Assembly: GCA_902363665.1 (NCBI GenBank)
Contig: CABJAW010000019.1
Location: 11,720-75,719 of the forward strand
Origin: Lachnospiraceae bacterium
Lineage (GTDB): Bacteria; Bacillota; Clostridia; Lachnospirales; Lachnospiraceae
Length of the DNA stretch: 64,000 nucleotides
Direction: 5' to 3'
Positions 42,928 through 51,981 of this stretch are shown in pieces. The number at the start of each line of letters is the position of its first letter. Position 1 is the first letter of the stretch. The position numbers and the translations under genes were made by a program. The notes beneath the pieces are model-generated. The model saw nothing but the letters and a program-made list of their open reading frames with translations, did not search any database and was not told the origin of the DNA.

Positions 42928-43093
42928 GCTACCTCTCCTTTGTCAAAACAGATTCTTCTTCCAGTATACACGATCTGTATGAAAATTCAAGTTTTTCTTC
43001 TGTGATTTTATGCAGACAACAGCGCGTATTTGAAAAATGCTCTCTGCAAGATGTGTACCCCACTTTGTGGAAGATTCTGTCTGAGTACGGGCG

Positions 43094-43933
43094 TCACAGC
43101 ACCACAATCACGCCGCCGTCATTTGCATACATGGACGAAACTCCTGCCGTATCCAGCAAAATGACATCCTTTACTGAAATTTTTTCCAGGATTGCATTCT
43201 TCACCGCTTCGGCACGCTCCGGACAATTACAGTGTGTAATACCAAGGATCTTCTGTTCCGGATCTTCTGCCGCCTCTGCAATGTAATCTACCATTTTTAC
43301 CAGCGCCTTATTCATTCCCCGCGCCTGATCGAGCTGGATGATCGTCCCTTCCGGTGTGGCACCCATAACCGGCTTGATCTTGAGTGCAGAAGCCACAAAT
43401 GCCTTGAGGTTGCTCAGACGGCCGTTTTTCCGCAGTGTTTCCAGATTTTCCAGCACAAAATACGTATTCTGTGTATTGATATAATTCTCGACGGTTTCAA
43501 CTACCTCCGAAAACTCCATTCCTTTTTCTTCACATTCCTGAATCTTCTCCGTAATCAATGTTTCTCCTACCGATGCCGACCGGGAATTGAAAATATGGAT
43601 CTGAAGCTCCGGACGTTCTTCTAAAACGAGATCTCTTGCAAGCATTGCACTGTTGTAGGAACCGCTCAGTTCTGCGGTAAGCGTCACACCGTAGGCACGT
43701 TTCTCCGCCTTTTCAAATGCTTCCTTATAATAATCCGGAGACGGACATGCGGATTTCGGACAATTCGGACTTTCCGCCACCTTTCTTAGAAAGTCTGCCT
43801 GATCAAAGGTATCATCATCAATAATGATATGATCATCTACCTGCAGCGTAAGCGGTGCCGAAATGACTCTTTCATCTTCCTTCATTTTCGCAGTACACTC
43901 ACCGCAGCTGTCCATTACAATTACGTACTCCAT
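43094..43933 (-). CDS. DegV-family fatty-acid-binding protein
   Basis: 279 residues of the DegV fold. The lipid-carboxylate pocket is marked by YGVTLTAELSGSYNSAMLA and the N-terminal VIMDSCGECTAKMKEDER; GRLSNLKAFVASALKIKPVM is the second conserved block. DegV/FakB proteins hold a fatty acid for phosphorylation by FakA and so feed phospholipid synthesis; no fakA is in the window. GGGAGG precedes the ATG. A family E-like remnant (43021-43078) follows the gene's end. Confidence 0.9.
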   Translation of the reverse strand: MEYVIVMDSCGECTAKMKEDERVISAPLTLQVDDHIIIDDDTFDQADFLRKVAESPNCPKSACPSPDYYKEAFEKAEKRAYGVTLTAELSGSYNSAMLARDLVLEERPELQIHIFNSRSASVGETLITEKIQECEEKGMEFSEVVETVENYINTQNTYFVLENLETLRKNGRLSNLKAFVASALKIKPVMGATPEGTIIQLDQARGMNKALVKMVDYIAEAAEDPEQKILGITHCNCPERAEAVKNAILEKISVKDVILLDTAGVSSMYANDGGVIVVL

Positions 43934-44126
43934 ATCTATTGCCTCCCGAAACTTTTAGTTGGTGTTTTTGAAATCTTATAATCTGGTTTTTAATACTACA
44001 TTATAATAACATAAGAGTATTCTCTTGAAAAGAGGAAAATCACACTTTTCAATTTTTTTATGGTTTTCCAGATGACAGTGCGCTATAATATACGGAACGA
44101 GTTTTATTATGGAAAGGAGGTCTACT

Positions 44127-44630
44127 TTGCAGTCCTATCAGATTCAAGACTTGAAAGACTTTATGAAAAAGCTGCTGCTTACCGAAACCTTTGATGCTTT
44201 CCTTTTATCGGAAGCCTCCGTCACAACGTACGCAGCCTTCCATCTCGACGGATCCATTCACCCGGATTATTTCAGTACTGACGAAGCAGAAACGCTTACC
44301 ACAGAACAATGTGGCTACGTTTTGTGGAAACGCGTCCGCCCACTCTTTTTTGAGCTGATGAAAGGAAAAAATACACCACTCTCCTTTCAGATCGTATTCC
44401 GGCTGGCCCAGTACAACGTAGAATCCCTGCTTCGGCAGTCCGGACTTTCTTATCGCCCGGAAGACGTGGATGGGTTGTTCCTTACTTTGCGGTACGACGG
44501 CACACAGCTTTCCTGTATCAGTGGAAGCTCTCTTCGCATCTTTACGCTGGATCATTCCCTCGATCACGCCTGGGATGCAATGCTTGAAAAGTTTTTTCAC
44601 AAAAAAGAAATTGTTGTTAGCACTCGCTGA
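44127..44630 (+). CDS. DUF5721-like protein
   Basis: 167 residues, no signal peptide or membrane segment. Recognised as the DUF5721-type family of Clostridia (QDLKDFMKKLLLTETFDAFL; GYVLWKRVRPLFFELMKGKN); function unknown. The start is TTG at 44127 because AAAGGAGG lies six bases before it; the ATG at 44109 is partly inside the ribosome site and cannot be used with it. A TATAAT at 44084-44089 may belong to its promoter. Its stop codon lies inside the CIRCE element that precedes htpG, so the two genes are physically interlocked. Confidence 0.78.
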   Translation: MQSYQIQDLKDFMKKLLLTETFDAFLLSEASVTTYAAFHLDGSIHPDYFSTDEAETLTTEQCGYVLWKRVRPLFFELMKGKNTPLSFQIVFRLAQYNVESLLRQSGLSYRPEDVDGLFLTLRYDGTQLSCISGSSLRIFTLDHSLDHAWDAMLEKFFHKKEIVVSTR

Positions 44631-44643
44631 AAATGAGTGCTAA
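44617..44643 (+). promoter_or_regulatory. CIRCE element (HrcA operator)
   Basis: TTAGCACTC, nine bases, GAGTGCTAA: a perfect consensus CIRCE inverted repeat. It ends eight bases before the -35 of the htpG promoter. HrcA bound here would repress htpG until heat or unfolded-protein stress titrates GroE. The left arm overlaps the last codons of the upstream gene. Confidence 0.93.
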
Positions 44644-44650
44644 TTTCTTC

Positions 44651-44679
44651 TTGACTTTTTGTTCTATCAGTATTATCAT
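44651..44679 (+). promoter_or_regulatory. htpG promoter
   Basis: TTGACT, 17 bases, TATCAT, directly beside the CIRCE element; leader about 115 bases. Confidence 0.75.
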
Positions 44680-44802
44680 ACAGATCAGAGTCAGTAAACG
44701 ATCAAAAAATACCGGAATGCGCAAGGCAGATACAATGCTTTCCGGCAGGCCGGTTTCACCCTGTATGAAAAACTGAAACATATAAAAAGGAGTTGTTACA
44801 AT

Positions 44803-46890
44803 ATGAGTAAAAGAACAGGAAGTCTTTCCATCAACAGTGAAAACATTTTTCCTATTATCAAAAAATGGCTGTATTCCGACCATGACATCTTTGTCCGTGA
44901 AGTAATTTCCAACGGCTGCGATGCGATCACAAAGCTTGCAAAGCTTGAGATGATGGGCGAATACGAATACCCGGAGGATTACAAAAAGAAAATTGAAGTC
45001 GTTGTCAATCCGGACGAAAAAACACTGAAATTCATCGATAACGGACTTGGTATGACAGCTGCAGAGGTCGAGGAATACATCACACAGATCGCTTTTTCCG
45101 GAGCAACTGATTTTCTGAACAAATACAAAGACAAGACAACAAAGGACGAGATCATCGGTCACTTCGGTCTCGGTTTTTATTCTGTATTTATGGTAGCCGA
45201 CGAAGTTCACATCGATACCCTCTCCTGGCAGAAAGATGCAAAGCCGGTACACTGGGAGTGCGACGGCGGCACAGAATATTCAATCGACGAAGGGAACCGC
45301 ACGGAGGTCGGTACAGAAATCACGCTCTTCCTTTCCGATGACTGCCTGGAATTTGCAAATGAATACCGGATGCGCGAGATCATCAGTAAATACTGCTCTT
45401 TCATGCCGGTAGAGATTTTCCTTTCCAAAGCTAATGCGGAGCAGGAATATGAAACAATCGATGAATCCGAGCTGCGCGACGATGATGTAATCGTGGAGCG
45501 CATCCATGAGGACGCAAAGACCGAGGAAAAAGAAAATGAAAACGGTGAAAAGGAAGTCGTTGAGGTATCTCCGGCCCGCGACCGTGTCAAGATCAACAAG
45601 CGTCCGGTATCTTTAAGCGATCCGAATCCGCTGTGGACAAAACAGCCAAAAGACTGCACGGATGAAGAGTACAAAGAATTCTACCGCAAAGTATTCATGG
45701 ATTACAAAGAGCCTCTGTTCTGGATCCATCTGAACATGGACTATCCGTTCAACTTAAAGGGTATCCTGTACTTCCCGAAGATCAACACAGAGTATGATTC
45801 TATTGAAGGCACAATCAAGCTCTACAACAATCAGGTCTTTATCGCAGACAATATTAAAGAAGTCATTCCGGAATTCCTGATGCTCTTAAAGGGCGTGATC
45901 GACTGCCCGGACCTTCCGCTGAATGTATCGAGAAGTGCGCTGCAGAACGACGGTTTTGTCAGGAAGATTTCTGACTATATCACAAAGAAGGTTGCCGACA
46001 AACTGACCGGTATGTGCAAGACCGACCGCGAGTCCTATGAGAAATATTGGGATGACATCAGCCCGTTCATCAAATTCGGCTGCATCAAGGATCATAAATT
46101 CGGCGAAAAGATGGGCGATTACATTCTTTACAAGGATATCAACGGCAAATACCTGACCATTTCGGATCTGGCTGCAAAGAAAGACGATACTGATGCCGAA
46201 AATAATGCCGGGGAAAACGCAGCTGAAGCTGCTAAAAACAGTGATGCCACTGATACGACTGATTCTGAAGAGAAAAAGGAGCCGGAAAAAACAACCATTT
46301 ACTATGTAACGGATGAAATACAGCAGAGCCAGTACATCAATATGTTCCGCGAGGCAGGACTCGATGCTGTCATCCTCAAGCACAACATCGACTCCGCATT
46401 TATCACACATATGGAGCAGCTGCGCGATGACCTGAAATTCCAGCGTATTGATGCAGATGTCACCGACACCTTCAAGGAAGAGACTGATGAAGATGCGCTC
46501 AAAGAAACCGCCGATACCCTGACAGAAGTCTTCCGTAAAGCACTCGGCAAAGATAAATTGACTGTCAAAGTCGAAAAACTGAAAAATGCAAACGTTTCCT
46601 CTATGATGACGCTCTCTGAGGAAAACCGCAGAATGCAGGAAATGATGAAGATGTACGGCATGTACGGTATGGATCCGTCCATGTTCGGAAATGAAGAAAC
46701 ACTTGTGCTCAATGCAAACAACAAGCTGGTACAGTACGTTGCAGCACACAAAGACAGTGAACATGTTCCGATGATCTGTGAGCAGCTTTACGATCTGGCA
46801 ATGCTTGCACACAAGACCTTAAATCCGGACGAAATGACGAAATTCATTGCAAGAAGCAATGAGATTCTGATGCTGTTGGCAATGTCATAA
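44803..46890 (+). CDS. htpG: Molecular chaperone HtpG (bacterial Hsp90)
   Basis: 695 residues. N-terminal GHKL ATPase: REVISNGCDAITKLAKLE, FIDNGLGMTAAEVEEY, IGHFGLGFYSVFMVAD; then the middle domain (LPLNVSRSALQNDGFVRKIS) and C-terminal dimerisation domain. It is longer than the usual ~625-630 because of two acidic segments: about residues 235-255 (TEEKENENGEKEVVEV) near the N/middle junction, where eukaryotic Hsp90 has its charged linker, and about 460-495 (DTDAENNAGENAAEAAKNSD and more). AAAAGGAG precedes the ATG. Controlled by CIRCE, unlike Bacillus subtilis htpG. Cytoplasmic. Confidence 0.96.
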   Translation: MSKRTGSLSINSENIFPIIKKWLYSDHDIFVREVISNGCDAITKLAKLEMMGEYEYPEDYKKKIEVVVNPDEKTLKFIDNGLGMTAAEVEEYITQIAFSGATDFLNKYKDKTTKDEIIGHFGLGFYSVFMVADEVHIDTLSWQKDAKPVHWECDGGTEYSIDEGNRTEVGTEITLFLSDDCLEFANEYRMREIISKYCSFMPVEIFLSKANAEQEYETIDESELRDDDVIVERIHEDAKTEEKENENGEKEVVEVSPARDRVKINKRPVSLSDPNPLWTKQPKDCTDEEYKEFYRKVFMDYKEPLFWIHLNMDYPFNLKGILYFPKINTEYDSIEGTIKLYNNQVFIADNIKEVIPEFLMLLKGVIDCPDLPLNVSRSALQNDGFVRKISDYITKKVADKLTGMCKTDRESYEKYWDDISPFIKFGCIKDHKFGEKMGDYILYKDINGKYLTISDLAAKKDDTDAENNAGENAAEAAKNSDATDTTDSEEKKEPEKTTIYYVTDEIQQSQYINMFREAGLDAVILKHNIDSAFITHMEQLRDDLKFQRIDADVTDTFKEETDEDALKETADTLTEVFRKALGKDKLTVKVEKLKNANVSSMMTLSEENRRMQEMMKMYGMYGMDPSMFGNEETLVLNANNKLVQYVAAHKDSEHVPMICEQLYDLAMLAHKTLNPDEMTKFIARSNEILMLLAMS

Positions 46891-46925
46891 GGAGGACTCC
46901 GCCTGCGGGAGGATCCCTTATGATC
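46886..46925. repeat. Family C hairpin at the htpG stop codon
   Basis: TCATAAGGAGGACTCCGCCT with GCGGGAGGATCCCTTATGAT: ATAAGG.../CCTTAT arms with a GC-rich middle, as at 20498-20533. The TAA stop of htpG is inside the left arm. Confidence 0.6.
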
Positions 46926-46991
46926 CCGCGTCCGCTACCGAAATCTTACGCATATCAGGATCAGCGAAAACACACAATTATCGTCTGCAAA

Positions 46992-47024
46992 ACGGGCAGA
47001 GCTACCACGCTCCGCCCGTTTTTT
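46992..47024 (+). terminator. htpG terminator
   Basis: ACGGGCAGAGC pairs with GCTCCGCCCGT (one mismatch), followed by TTTTT. Confidence 0.85.
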
Positions 47025-47115
47025 CTGTCTTGACAAACGGCCTTAAAATGCTTATTCTGACATAGAACGTGTTTGAAAAATGGTATCGTTTACTTTCTTT
47101 TAATCAGGAGGCAAT

Positions 47116-47868
47116 ATGACCAGGCAATCTCATTTTTCCGGCATCTCCGGAAGTACCCTGAAACTGATCGCAGTCTTTTCGATGCTGGTCGATCACACCG
47201 GAGCCACCGTGCTGCGCACGCTGTGCCACCTCCCGTCCATCACAGCAGTGCCCGGACGGCAGGCTTTTTTTGTGTCTGCCTACAATCTCTCGCGGTCCAT
47301 CGGGCGGATTGCGTTTCCGATTTTCTGTTTTCTTTTGGTGGAAGGATTCCTGCACACACGAAGTGCCGCAAAATATGCGTTCCGAATGCTGCTCTTTGCT
47401 GTGGTCTCCGAGATTCCATTTGATCTCGCACTTAAGGGTGCATGGTATTATCCTGAAAAACAAAATGTCTATGTCACTCTTCTGATCGGACTGCTGGTTT
47501 TGATCGGGTTTCGTCTGGCCGAACAGTTCTTTTCCGGGAGCATGCCAAAAAAGCTCCTGCGCTTTCTTTTGTACATTCTGATTTTAAGCGCAGGCATGCA
47601 GCTGTCGATCCTGCTCAACACCGATTATAATTTCAAGGGCATCTTCCTGATCGCTATTTTGTATCTGATGAGACAGTCCACCACCGTACAATGCATCGGC
47701 GGCGCATGTTCCGTTGCCTGGGAACTGCCCGCACCGGCCGCTTTTCTTCCAATCTGGCTTTACAACGGCACCCGCGGATTGAAAATGAAATACTTTTTCT
47801 ACTTGTTTTACCCGGTGCATCTCCTGCTCTTATATCTGCTGAACACAGTAGTTGCTGCACATGGGTGA
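47116..47868 (+). CDS. TraX-family membrane protein
   Basis: 250 residues with about eight helices. The N-terminal LKLIAVFSMLVDHTGATV and YNLSRSIGRIAFPIFCFLLV are signature TraX blocks, and YFFYLFYPVHLLLLYLL is the conserved C-terminal segment. TraX acetylates F-pilin in Escherichia coli; chromosomal TraX proteins in Clostridia have no conjugation genes nearby and probably acylate something else at the membrane. AGGAGG precedes the ATG. Stands alone between two hairpin repeats. Confidence 0.88.
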   Translation: MTRQSHFSGISGSTLKLIAVFSMLVDHTGATVLRTLCHLPSITAVPGRQAFFVSAYNLSRSIGRIAFPIFCFLLVEGFLHTRSAAKYAFRMLLFAVVSEIPFDLALKGAWYYPEKQNVYVTLLIGLLVLIGFRLAEQFFSGSMPKKLLRFLLYILILSAGMQLSILLNTDYNFKGIFLIAILYLMRQSTTVQCIGGACSVAWELPAPAAFLPIWLYNGTRGLKMKYFFYLFYPVHLLLLYLLNTVVAAHG

Positions 47869-47886
47869 ACCGGCTCGCAGAGCTGC

Positions 47887-47929
47887 TTATAAGGGATCCC
47901 CCACTGCGTGGGTCCCGTCTTATAACATA
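47887..47929. repeat. Family C hairpin before the DUF4317 gene
   Basis: TTATAAGGGATCCCCCACTG with CGTGGGTCCCGTCTTATAA; arms TTATAAGGGACCC-like pair with the complement. It ends about ten bases before the DUF4317 ribosome site. Confidence 0.6.
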
Positions 47930-47943
47930 GGAGTAAATTATTT

Positions 47944-49119
47944 ATGAATAAAAAGGAAATTTCTGAAATCAAACGTCTCTTCACGCCGGACCGCTGTCCG
48001 CTCACACGGATCTGCGGCTGCTACGTCGACGCGGAGAAGAACAAAAAATCGCTGATGAAAGAGGCATTTCTCTCAATCTCTGAGGAAGAAATGTTTAAAT
48101 ATTTTGATATCTTCAAGAAAACGCTTTCCGGCACCGTTGGAAAAAACCTGCTGGATATGGAGTTTCCGCTGGCGCAGGAGGCGGGCGGCGGCACGCAGGA
48201 ATATCTGATGAAGCTGCGGGCCAGCGAATTAAAAGACGACGCACTGCTCGATGAATTTTACGACAAAGTTATCGAGACCTTTGTTTATCCTGAAAACTAT
48301 TACATTATTCTTGTACACGGCGCATATGACATTCCCAAAAAAGGAACCGACAATCTGGAGCAGTTTGATGCCTCCGAATATGTCTATGATTTTATGCTCT
48401 GTGCAATCTGCCCGGTCAGGCTGACAAAACCAGGTCTTTGCTACAACGAAGAGACAAACGCTATCGAGGAACGCATCCGCGACTGGTTTGTAGAGCCGCC
48501 GATTACCGGTTTTCTGTTTCCGGCTTTCACCGACCGCAACACGGATATCCACAGCATCCTCTATTATTCCAAAAATCCAGATGAGCTGAATCCGGACTTT
48601 GCCCATCTGCTGCTCGGCTGCGAGCTTCCAATGACGGCCTCCTCTCAGAAGGAAACGTTCAATGCACTCGTCGCGGATACCCTGCTGACCGACTGTACGT
48701 TTGAAACAGTCAAGACGATCAACGAAACTTTAAATACGCTTCTGGAAGAACGCAAGGACGATCCGGAACCGATTATGCTCGAAAAGGACGATGTAAAACG
48801 CCTGCTCTATGACAACGGCGCTTCTGACGAAGTCCTCGAACATTTTGATGAACAGTACGAGCAGACCGCCGGTGATCTCCACGCCCCGCTTCTCGTCACA
48901 AACGTCGTCAGCACAAGAAAATTTGAGATCAAAACGCCCGATATCGTCATTCAGGTCAGACCGGACCGCGCCGATCTGATTGAGACGCGCATCATAAACG
49001 GACGACCCTACTTTCTGATTCCGGCCGATGATTCTGTAGAAGTAAACGGAATTCCGGTGCGGCCGCAGGGAGTATCGGACACAGAAGCGGAAGGGAACGA
49101 ATCGAACACAGATCTTTAA
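47944..49119 (+). CDS. DUF4317-family protein
   Basis: 391 residues, soluble, acidic. Opens with MNKKEISEIKRLFTPDRCPL and TRICGCYVDAEKNK, the hallmark of DUF4317, a family largely confined to Clostridia and without known function; PENYYIILVHGAYDIPKKG and VEPPITGFLFPAFTDRNTDI are further conserved blocks. The last ~110 residues form a separate helical/beta region with KRLLYDNGASDEVLEHFDEQ. AGGAG lies ten bases before the ATG. The GH3 gene starts 13 bases after its stop codon with its own AAAGGAGG. Confidence 0.82.
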   Translation: MNKKEISEIKRLFTPDRCPLTRICGCYVDAEKNKKSLMKEAFLSISEEEMFKYFDIFKKTLSGTVGKNLLDMEFPLAQEAGGGTQEYLMKLRASELKDDALLDEFYDKVIETFVYPENYYIILVHGAYDIPKKGTDNLEQFDASEYVYDFMLCAICPVRLTKPGLCYNEETNAIEERIRDWFVEPPITGFLFPAFTDRNTDIHSILYYSKNPDELNPDFAHLLLGCELPMTASSQKETFNALVADTLLTDCTFETVKTINETLNTLLEERKDDPEPIMLEKDDVKRLLYDNGASDEVLEHFDEQYEQTAGDLHAPLLVTNVVSTRKFEIKTPDIVIQVRPDRADLIETRIINGRPYFLIPADDSVEVNGIPVRPQGVSDTEAEGNESNTDL

Positions 49120-49132
49120 AGGAGGTTTTTTT

Positions 49133-51922
49133 ATGACACAGATACTTGACTGGAATAAATACAGCCAGACAGCCAGAATGGCCGCTGCAGAGGGCTGCGT
49201 CCTGCTTCGCAACGAAAATCACGCACTTCCACTTCGGGCCGGTGAGACCGTGTCCGTTTTCGGACGCATTCAGCTCGATTACTACAAAAGCGGTACCGGT
49301 TCGGGCGGCATGGTAAACGTTCCATACGTTCATTCTATCCTCGACGGTCTTCGTCTGCATGATGAAATTTCTCTCTATGAACCTCTGCTACAGCTCTACA
49401 AAGTCTGGACAGACGAACATCCATTTGACCACGGAAAAGGCTGGGGTACGGAGCCATGGTGCCAGGAAGAGATGCTCCTCTCAGATGAAATCGTTGCAGA
49501 TGCCGCTGCGCACAGCGATGCCGCCATCATTATCCTTGGCCGCACCGCTGGTGAAGATCAGGACAACTCTCTGACTCCAGGCAGCTACCTCCTCACCGAT
49601 CTGGAAAAACAGCTGCTGCGTGCGGTCTGTGCCGCTTTCTCCCGCACCATCGTTGTCTTAAACGTCGGAAATATCATTGATATGAGCTGGGTAGCCGAAT
49701 ACCGGCCATCCGCCGTTCTTTATGCATGGCAGGGCGGTATGGAGGGCGGATACGGTACAGCGGATGTACTGTGCGGTACCTCGGATGCCTGCGGACGACT
49801 CGCCGATACGATCGCCGTTTCCTATGAGGATTACCCGTCGAGCAGCAATTTTGGCTCTTCCACGGAAAATATCTATCAGGAAGATATCTACGTCGGATAC
49901 CGCTATTTTGAAACCTTTGCAAAAGAAAAAGTCCTCTATCCATTCGGATTCGGACTCTCCTATACTTCTTTTGCGACGGAATCCTCACTCCTGCCTGCTT
50001 CCGGCAAAATCTGCACTCCGAATGAGCTTCCTTCCTCATTTGAAATCCGGACCACAGTGACCAACACCGGAAGCCGCAGCGGAAAAGAAATCGTCCAGAT
50101 TTATATCGAAGCCCCCCAGGGAGCACTTGGCAAACCACTGCGCCAGCTGTGCGGATTTGCAAAAACAAAGGAACTGGCCCCGAATGAACAGGACCTGCTC
50201 TCCATCTCCGTAATACCATACAGCTTTGCTTCTTATGATGACAGCGGAGCAAGCGGATATCCGCATTGTTACGTGCTTGAAGCAGGTACTTATCATTTCT
50301 ATGCCGGAGCAAATGTCCGTGACGCAGTTCCGGTCGGGTCGTTTTCTCTTACAGAAACGAAAGTGCTCGAAAAACTCTCACAGGCAATGGCACCGATCCA
50401 TCCATTTACACGCCTGCATCCAAAGCAAAATCCGGACGGCACCTTCTCCACGGCCTTCGAAAACGCACCGCTTCGTGCCGTAAGCCCTGCCCAAAAACGG
50501 AAAAACGCGCTTCCAGACTGCCTGCCGTACACGGGCGACCGCGGTTTAAAGCTGGCAGATGTCAAAAACGGAAACTGTACGCTTCCGGAATTTCTCGCAC
50601 AGCTTTCCGATGCAGATCTGTGTCATTTTATGCACGGTGAGGGCATGTGCAGCCCGAAAGTAACGCCCGGCACTGCTGCTGCATTTGGCGGCGTTACCGA
50701 CGCTCTGCAGCACTTCGGTATTCCGGTCGGCTGCTGTTCGGATGGTCCGTCCGGTATCCGTATGGACTGCGGCGCATCGGCGTTCAGCCTTCCAAACGGC
50801 ACTCTGCTTGCCTGCACCTTCAATCTCCCGCTCGTTCGCTCTTTGTTTGAGTTTGAGGGACTGGAACTGCGCAGCAACCACATTGATGCGCTGCTCGGGC
50901 CAGGCATCAATATCCACCGCAATCCATTAAACGGCCGAAACTTTGAGTACCACTCAGAAGATCCGTTCCTGACCGGAAAGCTGGCTCAGGCACAGGCTGA
51001 AGGCATGGACCACTCCGGTGCCACCGGTACTTTAAAGCATTTCTGCGCAAACAATCAGGAGCATGCAAGACACTCGGCAAACGGCGTGATCTCCGAGCGT
51101 GCTCTCCGCGAAATTTATCTGAAACCGTTCGAGCTGTGTATCAAAGACGGACACATCCGTTCCGTCATGACAACGTACGGTCCGGTAAATGGACAGTGGA
51201 CTGCCGGAAGCTACGATCTCAATACAACAATCCTGCGCAGGGAATGGGGCTTTTCCGGTATGGTCATGACTGACTGGTGGGCAAAGATCAACAATGAGGG
51301 AGAACCGGCTGATACCACCAATCTTGCTGCCATGGTCCGTGCTCAGAATGATGTCTTCATGGTAACACCGGATGCTGCTACGTATGAAGACAATCTGGCA
51401 CAGTCACTTACAGACGGCACCCTTACCAGAGGGGAACTCATCCGAAATGCTGCAAATATCTGCACTTTCCTTCTCTCCTCTCCGGCACTGGAGCGTCTCA
51501 TGGGTACGTTCCGGCCAGTAGAAGAGGCCAATCGTCCAAAAGACCTGACCAGCGCCGTTTCCGGAGATATGAAACAGTTTGATGTCACCACAGATACCAC
51601 CATTTCGCTTGAGGAATATGCAACCGATGCCGGAAGTGCTTTCCTGCTTGCCTTTACTTTTGAAGAAGAAGGCATATATGAGTTTGCACTGACCGCCTCC
51701 ACCGAGTTTTCTGAGCATGCTCAGATGGCTGTAACCTTAAGTCTGGATGGTACTGTGCTCCACACCTGTTCCTACCACGGTGGCAGCAATACACCGGTTA
51801 CGATTGCCCACGAAAAAGACGTTCGCGGTACAACGCACTACCTCAAAGTATTCTTCTCCCACTCCGGTCTGAAGCTGCACAGCCTGCGCATGCATAAGAC
51901 CGGCGAGGTACCGATGATATAA
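49133..51922 (+). CDS. GH3 family glycosidase with reversed domain order
   Basis: 929 residues, no signal peptide, so intracellular. The order is unusual: the GH3 C-terminal domain comes first (AAAEGCVLLRNENHALPL; AAIIILGRTAGEDQDNS; GFGLSYTSF), then a fibronectin-III-like domain (TVTNTGSRSGKEIVQIYIEA), then the TIM-barrel domain (GPSGIRMDCGASAF; GPGINIHRNPLNGRNFEYHS; KHFCANNQE; nucleophile Asp714 in GMVMTDWWAK). A ~100-residue beta domain closes the protein. This permutation is known in some rumen beta-glucosidases (Butyrivibrio BglA type). It hydrolyses terminal beta-linked sugars; exact substrate open. AAAGGAGG precedes the ATG. Confidence 0.9.
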   Translation: MTQILDWNKYSQTARMAAAEGCVLLRNENHALPLRAGETVSVFGRIQLDYYKSGTGSGGMVNVPYVHSILDGLRLHDEISLYEPLLQLYKVWTDEHPFDHGKGWGTEPWCQEEMLLSDEIVADAAAHSDAAIIILGRTAGEDQDNSLTPGSYLLTDLEKQLLRAVCAAFSRTIVVLNVGNIIDMSWVAEYRPSAVLYAWQGGMEGGYGTADVLCGTSDACGRLADTIAVSYEDYPSSSNFGSSTENIYQEDIYVGYRYFETFAKEKVLYPFGFGLSYTSFATESSLLPASGKICTPNELPSSFEIRTTVTNTGSRSGKEIVQIYIEAPQGALGKPLRQLCGFAKTKELAPNEQDLLSISVIPYSFASYDDSGASGYPHCYVLEAGTYHFYAGANVRDAVPVGSFSLTETKVLEKLSQAMAPIHPFTRLHPKQNPDGTFSTAFENAPLRAVSPAQKRKNALPDCLPYTGDRGLKLADVKNGNCTLPEFLAQLSDADLCHFMHGEGMCSPKVTPGTAAAFGGVTDALQHFGIPVGCCSDGPSGIRMDCGASAFSLPNGTLLACTFNLPLVRSLFEFEGLELRSNHIDALLGPGINIHRNPLNGRNFEYHSEDPFLTGKLAQAQAEGMDHSGATGTLKHFCANNQEHARHSANGVISERALREIYLKPFELCIKDGHIRSVMTTYGPVNGQWTAGSYDLNTTILRREWGFSGMVMTDWWAKINNEGEPADTTNLAAMVRAQNDVFMVTPDAATYEDNLAQSLTDGTLTRGELIRNAANICTFLLSSPALERLMGTFRPVEEANRPKDLTSAVSGDMKQFDVTTDTTISLEEYATDAGSAFLLAFTFEEEGIYEFALTASTEFSEHAQMAVTLSLDGTVLHTCSYHGGSNTPVTIAHEKDVRGTTHYLKVFFSHSGLKLHSLRMHKTGEVPMI

Positions 51923-51981
51923 ATGGAATGAAGACACATTTTATAAACAAACGGCGCCGATGGGACTGTAAACATTTTCCA

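Noticed and set aside
47116..47868. TraX as evidence of a conjugative element
   Set aside because: No other transfer, relaxase or integrase gene is near; TraX proteins are common as lone chromosomal genes in Clostridia.
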